Positions 55,831-63,519 of a stretch of DNA of 64,000 nucleotides are shown in pieces. The notes below the pieces were generated by a model that worked only from the letters and a program-made list of their open reading frames with translations, was not told where the DNA came from and ran no database searches. A program made the position numbers and the translations under genes. Numbering within the stretch: the first letter of the stretch is position 1; every line of letters begins with the position of its first letter. Source of the stretch: Pseudomonas sp. B21-040 (GTDB lineage: Bacteria > Pseudomonadota > Gammaproteobacteria > Pseudomonadales > Pseudomonadaceae); contig NZ_CP087176.1 of the NCBI RefSeq assembly GCF_024748695.1, positions 4,767,501 to 4,831,500 on the forward strand, read 5' to 3'.

Positions 55831-56166
55831 TTAGTTCACCTGAAGCTTTTCGCGGTTCTTGTCCAGAATCGCTTTGCCTATCCCTTTCACTTCAAGCAGT
55901 TCGTCTACAGACGAAAATGACCCATTATTCTCACGATAAGCAACAATCGCCTTGGCTTTGGCCTCACCGATACCGGACAGCTCACGCTGCAACGTTGGTG
56001 CATCGGCTTGATTGAGATCGACTTTGCCGGACTGTGCCTTAGGGGAAACTTCCAGCACCGAAGGTGCATTGCCCACTTCGGGTTTCGCCGCAGGCGCAGC
56101 AATTGTGGCAACAGAAACGCTGGTGAGCAGGGCAAAAACCAGAGAGTAAAAATAGCCAGTACGCAT
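55831..56166 (-). CDS. ComEA-like helix-hairpin-helix protein
   Basis: A 111-residue secreted protein with a signal peptide (SLVFALLTSVSVATIAAPA) and a C-terminal helix-hairpin-helix pair: VDLNQADAPTLQRELSGIGEAKAKAIVAYRENNG and FSSVDELLEVKGIGKAILDKNREKL. ComEA proteins bind DNA in the periplasm during uptake. Homologues next to wbpM are usual in Pseudomonas. ATG 56166 has GGAGC upstream. Its terminator has been split by the IS4 element. Confidence 0.93.
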   Translation of the reverse strand: MRTGYFYSLVFALLTSVSVATIAAPAAKPEVGNAPSVLEVSPKAQSGKVDLNQADAPTLQRELSGIGEAKAKAIVAYRENNGSFSSVDELLEVKGIGKAILDKNREKLQVN

Positions 56167-56278
56167 AGATGAAGCTCCATAACATCGTTTGAGAAAGCAG
56201 CTTTTCCGAAGCTGCCCTCTAAACTTAGGCGATTGGATGGAACTGTCAAAAGTGTGTCGGTTACAGGATGTGAAACAA

Positions 56279-58273
56279 TCAGGGGTCGAGGCGGCGTTGC
56301 TGGTAGATCCAGTCGACGATATCCCCGTCAGGCGTATATCCGCTGACGGTTTCGCGCAGGAGCTGACGCACGCGAGCGTAGTCGTCCTGATCAACTGCCA
56401 CCAATAACTCCGTTAAACGTCCCTTGAGGACGTCCCAGGGCAGATGGTCTTCATTGGCACTCATGATCATCGGGTGCTGGGTGGCCGCGACGTTGTCACC
56501 TATCAACAACTCCTCATAGAGTTTCTCGCCGGGACGCAGGCCGGTAAATTCGATAGAGATGTCGCCTTGTGGATTTTTTTCCGACCGAATGCTCAAACCC
56601 GACAGGTGAATCATTTTCTCTGCCAGTTCGACAATCTTCACCGGCTCGCCCATGTCCAGGACAAACACATCGCCACCCTGCCCCATCGAACCGGCCTGGA
56701 TCACCAATTGGGCGGCTTCGGGAATGGTCATGAAATAACGAGTGATCTTCGGGTGGGTGACCGTCAACGGGCCACCGGTCTTGATCTGGCGGTGGAACAG
56801 CGGAATGACTGAACCCGACGAGCCCAGCACGTTGCCGAAACGAACCATGGTGAAACGGGTTTTGTTAACGCGTGACACATTAGCCTTGTCGCCGAACAGG
56901 ACGGGGGCGATTTCGCGGCTCAGGGCTTGAAGGGTCAACTCGGCAAGACGCTTGGTACTGCCCATCACATTGGTAGGGCGAACAGCCTTGTCGGTGGAGA
57001 TCAGCACGAAGTTGGAAACACCCGACTGCAATGCCGCCTGGGCTGTATTGAGTGTCCCGATCACATTGTTCAGCACGCCTTCGGCGATGTTGTGTTCCAC
57101 CATCGGCACATGCTTGTAAGCGGCAGCGTGATAGACGGTGTCCACGTGCCAGGTCTTCATGACATCGAGAAGTTTGTGCTGATGACGGATGGAACCAAGA
57201 ATCGGCAGCAACTTGATCGATACCGACTCACGAATGCCACGCTGTTCCAGTTCCGAGAGAATGCTGTAAAGGTTGAACTCGCTGTGTTCGAACAGTAGAA
57301 GCGTGGTCGGTCTTAACGAGAAGATCTGACGGCAAAGCTCTGAACCAATCGAACCGCCGGCCCCGGTGACCATGACCGTCTTGCCTTTGATGCAACGTAC
57401 AAGCAGATCCGGTTGCGCCGGCACGGCATCGCGTCCCAGCAGGTCTGCGATGTCCACTTCCTGAATGTCCTCAACCTTCACCCGGCCGCTGGCCAGATCG
57501 GTGAAGTTAGGCACGCTGCGCACATGCAGCGGGTAACCTTCCAGCAAATTGAGAATTTCCCGGCGCCTGGCTCGCGTCGAAGATGGCAGCGCCAGCAGAA
57601 TTTCCTGCGCACCGGTCACGTCGATCATCTGCTGGATATGCTTGGGTTTGTAAACCTGCAGCCCGGAAATAGAGCGGTCGGCAATGCTGGAATCGTCATC
57701 GATAAACGCGACCGGACGCATGACCCGGCCCATGCGCAGCGCGGCTACTAGCTGATTGCCTGCAACCCCAGCGCCGTAAATTGCGACTTTAGTCAAACCG
57801 TCATCACGACTGGTGAACGGGACATGCTGGGCAGCGGAGAACCAGTCCCCCACGAAATACTGGCGCATGCAAAGGCGCAAGCCGCCGATAATAACCAGGC
57901 TCAGCCACCAATAATTGAAGATGATGGAGCGAGGTACAACCGCTTCGTGGTTGCTGTACCAATACACTACGAGTGCGAGAATCAGGGAAGAAAGACTGAC
58001 CGCCTTGATAATCGCAACGAGGGCGTCGTTTCCGAAATAGCGCATAACGGCCCGGTACATTCCGAACCTGATAAACAGAGGGATGGCGATGACGGGTGCG
58101 CTGATAAAAAGCCAGAAATGAACCCTGAAAGGGTTATACATATCATCCACACCCAGGCGAACAATAAAAGCCAGCCACAACGCGGCCCAGACAAGCAGCA
58201 CGTCCGTAAAGACCTGGATCAACCGTTTTTGCCGCCGAGGCAGCCCCACCAAAAAAGCTCTCACTCTATCCAT
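56279..58273 (-). CDS. wbpM: Nucleotide-sugar 4,6-dehydratase WbpM, membrane-bound
   Basis: A 664-residue enzyme (the P. aeruginosa WbpM is of the same size). It has four or five N-terminal membrane spans, then a first Rossmann-like segment (VAIYGAGVAGNQLV), and a C-terminal UDP-GlcNAc 4,6-dehydratase domain with VTGAGGSIGSELCRQI, HAAAYKHVPMVE, STDKAVRPTNVMGSTKR (replacing the usual SxnYxxxK) and GLRPGEKLYEELL. It makes the dehydrated sugar that starts O-antigen sugars such as QuiNAc or FucNAc. ATG 58273 has AAAGGC upstream; a GTG five codons earlier is possible. A 42-bp tandem repeat lies just upstream. Confidence 0.95.
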   Translation of the reverse strand: MDRVRAFLVGLPRRQKRLIQVFTDVLLVWAALWLAFIVRLGVDDMYNPFRVHFWLFISAPVIAIPLFIRFGMYRAVMRYFGNDALVAIIKAVSLSSLILALVVYWYSNHEAVVPRSIIFNYWWLSLVIIGGLRLCMRQYFVGDWFSAAQHVPFTSRDDGLTKVAIYGAGVAGNQLVAALRMGRVMRPVAFIDDDSSIADRSISGLQVYKPKHIQQMIDVTGAQEILLALPSSTRARRREILNLLEGYPLHVRSVPNFTDLASGRVKVEDIQEVDIADLLGRDAVPAQPDLLVRCIKGKTVMVTGAGGSIGSELCRQIFSLRPTTLLLFEHSEFNLYSILSELEQRGIRESVSIKLLPILGSIRHQHKLLDVMKTWHVDTVYHAAAYKHVPMVEHNIAEGVLNNVIGTLNTAQAALQSGVSNFVLISTDKAVRPTNVMGSTKRLAELTLQALSREIAPVLFGDKANVSRVNKTRFTMVRFGNVLGSSGSVIPLFHRQIKTGGPLTVTHPKITRYFMTIPEAAQLVIQAGSMGQGGDVFVLDMGEPVKIVELAEKMIHLSGLSIRSEKNPQGDISIEFTGLRPGEKLYEELLIGDNVAATQHPMIMSANEDHLPWDVLKGRLTELLVAVDQDDYARVRQLLRETVSGYTPDGDIVDWIYQQRRLDP

Positions 58274-58307
58274 ATGCCTTTCAACCACCTCAGCTTGCTC
58301 CGTTCAA

Positions 58308-58349
58308 CTGAAACTGAAACTGAAACTGAAACTGAAACTGAAACTGAAA
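58308..58349. repeat. Seven tandem copies of hexanucleotide CTGAAA
   Basis: Exact tandem run of CTGAAA x7 (TTTCAG on the wbpM strand), 34 bp upstream of the wbpM start. Outside coding DNA, so a change in copy number would alter promoter or leader spacing rather than a frame. Confidence 0.97.
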
Positions 58350-58881
58350 ACGATATTCGGAGAGCCCAATCAGTGCAGATCATCACTCCAAACCTAAAAT
58401 GAACCAAACGGGCCGGGCTCCGCGAGCACCTTCAGTTGAAATCTGGGATTGTCCTTGGCTAGCGAAATCAAATTCTAAGCCAATCCCATAATACAAACGA
58501 CAAAAATCGTCGCTACTGCTCTAGCACGAGACTATGCCGCCAGATTTGCGCATGACGCCTTCCTCGCCGTAAGGCCACGGTCGGTCCCAAAGACAGCGCT
58601 GTTAGGCGGCTGACTCCACAGAAAGATCGGGAGCACAGCATCCAGCATCGAATTGCATCCTTGTATGTGGGGTATTGGAACAACTACAAAAAGCCGCTAT
58701 GTGCATGTTGAGTTCATTAGTAAAAATATCCTTTAACTCAGCAATTGATAAACAAGAATCATGCGGGAAGTTCCCGCCACCAATCAGGAGCCTGCCCGAA
58801 AAACTTGAAGATGAATATCGTTCGGCAGTGACTGCCTAATCAGTTCACCCTAAAATAAAAACACTAAGAAAAGGCAAAGTA
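58350..58881. other. Spacer of about 530 bp upstream of wbpM
   Basis: Between the GT-C-like gene (which ends at 58882) and the repeat before wbpM. It holds the wbpM promoter and has mixed composition, with AT-rich right half. A plus-strand open frame ending at 58839 has no ribosome site or recognised similarity and is not called. No terminator is apparent after the operon stop. Confidence 0.4.
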
Positions 58882-60690
58882 TCAAATACCATAAACTGAC
58901 AAACCAGAAAACGAAATATTTGAGCAGGCCTCAGGATTAGAAAGGTCAAATCTCAAACCTTTCAAAAAACCTTCCCCGTGATACTGCTTGAGTTGAGGAA
59001 TGGCAATCAAGTTTAAACCTTTATGCAAACTCAACATAATGCTGTCTTCTTCGACCGGACCACTTTTTTGTCCGCCCCACCAAAAAATTTGCATACGTGG
59101 TTCTACCCCGGTGCCTTTACATTCAAAGTCAAAAGCAATGAGTGTACGGCCTTCCGTGCGAGTATCATTTGGCGTGATATTGTAAATAAATTTTGGATCA
59201 ATACCTGTTACCGAGTAGCTATTCGACGATGTCTTGTCCAACTGATAACTGATACTCGGTTCCTTAAGCGAAACGGGCGCATCAGAAAGACTCCGTAAGA
59301 CTAGAGCATCCGTATTCACAAAGAATATTTTATCGAAGTTCAAGATTAGCATCGTCCCTAAAACAGCAATGAACAAACCAGCCGCATGTATCCAAGGGCC
59401 CACTTTAACAACTCTGAGCCTACAGCCTAATAGCATAATAATGAAAGCAACAGTAGTGGCCAGCACACTCCAATAAACGTATCGAAAATCCGCCATTGCA
59501 GTTAGCGGCACATACCCGCATATATAAAATATTGCCGACGACAGCAGAGCTTGAGAAATAGCACGCGCCCTAGAGCGCATCATGTATAAACTGGCTATTA
59601 ATAGAATACTAGCAAACCACAACCACCAAAAAGGCTTGAACAAAAATGGAAAATAGTCTGCCGATGTCGATACGTAGCTATTAACAAAGGACGTTGCGTC
59701 GCTCGCTTCGCGAACAATCCCCATTGAATTTGAGTCCACACCGGGTTGCCATATAAAATAAGGCATCATTCCGGGTGACCTAATTAAATATGAGAAAGCC
59801 GCCAACCTAAATTGTAAGTAGTCGAGAGGATGGGTCGTTACCTGAGCAATCCATTCTTTTTTGACCTTCTCATTATAAATATTGGCACTTTTTGAATCCG
59901 CAGAGCCGGGAAGACAAAAACTTCGGCCGACCAATTTACCCTGCCCAACGACCTGGGTTGCACAGCGCAGAATATCCCCAAATTCGGTATCAGGAATAAG
60001 ACTGACACCCTGCTTAATCGACATAAAAGCAAGGTCATCTACCATCATATAACTTGACGGATTAGTCTTTTCGGCAGCCAAATAGTTATAATTAAATAAA
60101 CCCCCAATAAAAACCACAAAAATCAAAGTACAAAAGGAAACACAAACATTCCGCCACCACGCTAAGTTTGGCCACCACCCATTCACTACCATCAGCATCA
60201 ATGGGAACGCTGCGAAAATACCGTTATATCGAAGATTGATGGCATAAAACATTAACAACAAAAACAAAAAAACATTAACCAGCGTTCTTTTCTGAATGCC
60301 AATGGCGACAGCCAACAACAACGAAAATGCCATACCGACATCTTTCCAAAGCACTCCGGAAAAATTGAGGACCCATGGCAAATAGAAAACTATCCAAATT
60401 GCCCATGCATATCTGTATCCCGAAAAAAAAAGATTAATCAGATACAACCCTGCGCATAATAAGGATAAATGTAAGAATAGAAGACCTTGAGGCCCGTTAA
60501 AAAAGAGGTTCAATCCTGACCAAACCCAAGACATAACCGGAGGATGCCAGTCACTATAATTATGGGTCTGCGCGATATCATACTGAGAGAAAGAATCGGC
60601 GGACATAAAACCCGGGGAATAAATCGCCCACCCTACAATCAGGCTGAACAAAAAAAGAAACCCACCTTTGATAACAAAGCCTCGATTCAT
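58882..60690 (-). CDS. GT-C-like polytopic membrane protein with C-terminal soluble domain
   Basis: A 602-residue protein with about eleven membrane spans over residues 8-460 and a soluble C-terminal part of about 150 residues. The first loop contains SADSFSQYDIAQTHNYSDWHPP, with an acidic motif like the catalytic Asp loop of lipid-linked-sugar (GT-C) transferases. It resembles O-antigen glycosyltransferases of the GtrIII type only in outline. ATG 60690 has AAAGG; the upstream gene stops 5 bp earlier. AT-rich composition differs from the core genome. Specific sugar unknown. Confidence 0.65.
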   Translation of the reverse strand: MNRGFVIKGGFLFLFSLIVGWAIYSPGFMSADSFSQYDIAQTHNYSDWHPPVMSWVWSGLNLFFNGPQGLLFLHLSLLCAGLYLINLFFSGYRYAWAIWIVFYLPWVLNFSGVLWKDVGMAFSLLLAVAIGIQKRTLVNVFLFLLLMFYAINLRYNGIFAAFPLMLMVVNGWWPNLAWWRNVCVSFCTLIFVVFIGGLFNYNYLAAEKTNPSSYMMVDDLAFMSIKQGVSLIPDTEFGDILRCATQVVGQGKLVGRSFCLPGSADSKSANIYNEKVKKEWIAQVTTHPLDYLQFRLAAFSYLIRSPGMMPYFIWQPGVDSNSMGIVREASDATSFVNSYVSTSADYFPFLFKPFWWLWFASILLIASLYMMRSRARAISQALLSSAIFYICGYVPLTAMADFRYVYWSVLATTVAFIIMLLGCRLRVVKVGPWIHAAGLFIAVLGTMLILNFDKIFFVNTDALVLRSLSDAPVSLKEPSISYQLDKTSSNSYSVTGIDPKFIYNITPNDTRTEGRTLIAFDFECKGTGVEPRMQIFWWGGQKSGPVEEDSIMLSLHKGLNLIAIPQLKQYHGEGFLKGLRFDLSNPEACSNISFSGLSVYGI

Positions 60691-60695
60691 TTTTC

Positions 60696-61523
60696 TCAAC
60701 CTTTGTTCATTGGTTTGCTTGGGTTATATCTACCCAGACAAGCATTTATCAAAACCTTCATCAGAGAGTAATTCCCTCGTATACTAGATATCTTAGTAGG
60801 AACCTCGCCTTTGGGATATTTTCTAATCGTTGCTATTTCTAAACACTTATACCCAATCGACGGTGCCCGATAAGATAGATAAGCTAGCAATTCATAATCG
60901 AGAAACACGTCCCTGAACGGCGCGACTCTCTGATCCAGCAATAAAGATTTGCTATAACCTCGAAAACCCTGGGTTGTATCAGTCCATTTGAAACCCGATG
61001 CTAAGCTTAACAAAGGCGCATGAATAAGGCGTATTGCAAGATCTCTGATTTTTGGAGTGTTTTCTGCAATTCCTCCGGATACAAATCGAGAAGCCTGAAC
61101 AAAATCAACCCCACGCTCGATTTCTTGTATAAAGCGGGGAATCGCTTCTGGGTCATCTTTGTCATTCCCGTCGATACTGACAATCCCTTTGTAGCCTTGA
61201 TCGAGCGCGAAGGAGTAAGCACAGCGCAATTGAGAACTAAGTTTCCCCGGACCTGTTTTACGTAGCAGACCTTGAACACCTTTCGCTTTCAATATTTCAT
61301 GCTTTAAAGAACCATCTGTACTTCCGCCATCTACAATAATAATGTCTGCCTGCTCATGAATACGCAGAGCGAACATTTTATCCAACAAGCTCCTGATACG
61401 ATCACCTTCATTTATAACCGGGATCACAACGCAATAAGAATGCAATTTCCCGAGAAAAAACTCTGACACAAACTCAGGAACCTGCCACTGATCCCTTGGC
61501 ACTTCATCTATCTTTAAACCCAT
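60696..61523 (-). CDS. Family 2 glycosyltransferase (DPM1/GtrB-like, no membrane domain)
   Basis: A 275-residue GT-A-fold enzyme. Visible are CVVIPVINEGDRIRSLLDKM, IIIVDGGSTDGSL, the DxD region in IVSIDGNDKDDPEA, FVQASRFVSGG, and TDTTQGFRGYS, all typical of polyprenyl-phosphate glycosyltransferases such as DPM1/GtrB. Unlike GtrB it has no C-terminal membrane helices. ATG 61523 has AGGTGAG upstream. It probably loads a sugar onto undecaprenyl phosphate for the GT-C-like protein beside it. Confidence 0.83.
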   Translation of the reverse strand: MGLKIDEVPRDQWQVPEFVSEFFLGKLHSYCVVIPVINEGDRIRSLLDKMFALRIHEQADIIIVDGGSTDGSLKHEILKAKGVQGLLRKTGPGKLSSQLRCAYSFALDQGYKGIVSIDGNDKDDPEAIPRFIQEIERGVDFVQASRFVSGGIAENTPKIRDLAIRLIHAPLLSLASGFKWTDTTQGFRGYSKSLLLDQRVAPFRDVFLDYELLAYLSYRAPSIGYKCLEIATIRKYPKGEVPTKISSIRGNYSLMKVLINACLGRYNPSKPMNKG

Positions 61524-61541
61524 ATCACTCACCTAAATTTT

Positions 61542-61898
61542 TTAGACAACACGAACCGTAATTAGTCCAACTCCGACAACAACCATCACAATTCCCAATA
61601 TTGTTGTCCAATGAAAAGTCTCGTGAAAAAGAAAGGCGGAAAAAACTGCGACCGTCGCAATAGCGCCAGCCGTCAAAACAGGGTGAGCAACATTCAATGG
61701 TAGTCGTGACAATGATGCCGCATATAATAAAAAGGCAGCACCATAAAGAAACAATCCTATCCAAAATGGTATGTTACTAAGCGCCCCAATTGGATCACTA
61801 AGGGAAGGAAATTTCCTTGGCGGCATCATGGCCATTTTAACAAGTACACTAGCCGAAGCATTTGCCAAAATTCCAAGTAGGAGAATTGCCCATTTCAT
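61542..61898 (-). CDS. SMR/EamA-like four-span membrane protein (possible flippase)
   Basis: A 118-residue protein with four membrane helices: WAILLLGILANASASVLVKMAM, then FWIGLFLYGAAFLLYAASLS, then VLTAGAIATVAVFSAFLF and ILGIVMVVVGVGLITV. It has the size and helix pattern of SMR-fold proteins such as ArnE/ArnF that flip undecaprenyl-phosphate-sugar. The conserved membrane glutamate of drug-type SMR pumps is absent from helix 1. It overlaps the upstream gene by 4 bp (ATGA), so translation is coupled. Confidence 0.72.
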   Translation of the reverse strand: MKWAILLLGILANASASVLVKMAMMPPRKFPSLSDPIGALSNIPFWIGLFLYGAAFLLYAASLSRLPLNVAHPVLTAGAIATVAVFSAFLFHETFHWTTILGIVMVVVGVGLITVRVV

Positions 61899-62731
61899 CT
61901 TTTGGGTACCTTTTTAGGAGCCCGATAGTAGCTAGAAGCCACCTTAATTGCTCTTTCCACAGATTGAATATGGGACTCCTGCGTAGTAGCAAGCATCTCA
62001 ATAGTCAATGTATGATCAGGAAGGTGCTTCAGGACAGCGGCTGCAATGTCTTCATGCTTGGTGTCTAGATCACCGATGGGAACCAAGTTCGGCTCACTAA
62101 TATGCACGTGGCCAATGAGCTCTGCACAATGTTCGAGAATATCCGCAGCCGACTCTTGATTTATAGTCAAAGCCCCAATATCCAATTGCATTTTTATGTT
62201 CTTATGAGCAACAGCCCTAACCACGTCCGCGGTATCAAGGCTTGTGGTCATAAAGTTCGCGCCGTAACAAGGGGGATTAGGCTCTAGGCATACCGTAACC
62301 CCATGAGACGCGGCAACATCACCCATGGCCTTAAAAACATCAACAGCGATTCGCCTAGCCGCATCATCTTTTATGCCAGATCGATCACGATTCTTTGGAG
62401 ACCCGAAAACCAGGTGTTTCGCTCCGATACCTGCACCAATTCTACAAACAGAAGCGATATGCTTTATCAGGCAATCTCGACTATGTGAGGATCCAAAGAC
62501 ATTCAATCCTGTTGTACCAAACAACAAAGCCTGCATCCCTGATATTTTAATATTACGCTGGCACCACCAATCCTTGACGAAAAGTATCTCTGTATCCGAT
62601 GCCTGCTCCGGATATTGAAAGTACTTTCCTGGCGCAATATCAATAGCGTCAATCTCATGACGCACTAACAGCTCGGCGATTGAATTATCTTCTGAGACAT
62701 CCCAAGCTATATTTGAAATAGCTAGACGCAT
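61895..62731 (-). CDS. Sugar phosphate isomerase/epimerase (xylose-isomerase-like TIM barrel)
   Basis: A 278-residue AP-endonuclease-family-2 type barrel. Segments include MRLAISNIAWDVSEDNSIAELL, IDAIDIAPGKYF, KHLVFGSPKNRDRSG, VCLEPNPPCYGANF (metal-binding Glu), MQLDIGALT (Asp), GHVHISEPNL (His) and LTIEMLATT (Glu). The reaction is not identifiable. Start at 62731 shares a base with the previous stop (TGATG). Confidence 0.8.
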   Translation of the reverse strand: MRLAISNIAWDVSEDNSIAELLVRHEIDAIDIAPGKYFQYPEQASDTEILFVKDWWCQRNIKISGMQALLFGTTGLNVFGSSHSRDCLIKHIASVCRIGAGIGAKHLVFGSPKNRDRSGIKDDAARRIAVDVFKAMGDVAASHGVTVCLEPNPPCYGANFMTTSLDTADVVRAVAHKNIKMQLDIGALTINQESAADILEHCAELIGHVHISEPNLVPIGDLDTKHEDIAAAVLKHLPDHTLTIEMLATTQESHIQSVERAIKVASSYYRAPKKVPKR

Positions 62732-63519
62732 CAAACTACTCCCTTGCTAACCAACACCGGTAGCTCCGACTGTGCATAAGCACGAATTGCCTGCACCGTC
62801 TCGCGTTGGCTGTACTGGTATCTGCCAGTTCCACCAAATAACCCAGCGTGTTTTGTTTGTACATCATAGATAGCAGTTAAATCAGCAATCCGATTCACAA
62901 AGCTTTTTCCAAAACCAAGCTCTGATACTTCCTGAACACTAATAGGGCTGGCAGAAAGATGAATCAATTTCAGATTGTAGCCCATCGCTATTTCGATATC
63001 GGGCCAGAGATTTACCATAGGATAAAACTGAAATATGCCCCGACTATCAACAGAATGGACATTGTTATCATGAAGAAAATCAAAAATCACATTCTTTTTC
63101 AATCCGGGGCCTACCAAACCTGGTAACCGAACGATTAGGCTATTAGAAAAATTGTTCTCAACAAACTCTTCCAATAATCGACGATTATTTCCGTACGCGT
63201 GAAGCCCGTCAACATCAACAATAGTATCTTCATCGACCCCTACAGGATTTTTGAACACATCGACGGTACTAATAAGAATAAAATGCTTACACGTTATAGA
63301 TTTCAAATGAGATATTAATTCAGCTATTTTTTGATGGTCTGCTTCAGGGTCACGATTAGCAACCCATTTTTGCGCAGGAGCACCAGCACAAACCACCGTA
63401 TCAAACGACTTGTTACGGATTTCACCGATATTTGTAGATCTGTAAAGGTGAGTGAACGACGTTTGCTTTAGCAGAGTTCCCCCTACAAAGCCGGAAAAGC
63501 CAATAAGTGCTTTATTCAT
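62731..63519 (-). CDS. NAD(P)-dependent sugar oxidoreductase/epimerase-like (SDR)
   Basis: A 262-residue protein with a degenerate Rossmann loop GFSGFVGGTLL, a catalytic Ser in FILISTVDVF and a Tyr in HAYGNNRRLLEEFV, where the expected lysine of YxxxK is replaced by an arginine-rich RRLLE. This is a divergent extended-SDR enzyme, perhaps a reductase acting on a nucleotide sugar. It overlaps the upstream partial gene by 4 bp (ATGA). Function is tentative. Confidence 0.65.
   Translation of the reverse strand: MNKALIGFSGFVGGTLLKQTSFTHLYRSTNIGEIRNKSFDTVVCAGAPAQKWVANRDPEADHQKIAELISHLKSITCKHFILISTVDVFKNPVGVDEDTIVDVDGLHAYGNNRRLLEEFVENNFSNSLIVRLPGLVGPGLKKNVIFDFLHDNNVHSVDSRGIFQFYPMVNLWPDIEIAMGYNLKLIHLSASPISVQEVSELGFGKSFVNRIADLTAIYDVQTKHAGLFGGTGRYQYSQRETVQAIRAYAQSELPVLVSKGVV

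Noticed and set aside
58308..58349. CTGAAA run considered as sequencing artefact or CRISPR repeat
   Set aside because: All seven units are exact and without spacers; a simple tandem repeat is the direct reading. Copy number should be checked in reads.
58606..58839. Plus-strand frame with a possible 44-47 residue peptide from 58699 or 58705
   Set aside because: No ribosome site, no recognised similarity and mixed composition; it lies in the spacer before wbpM.
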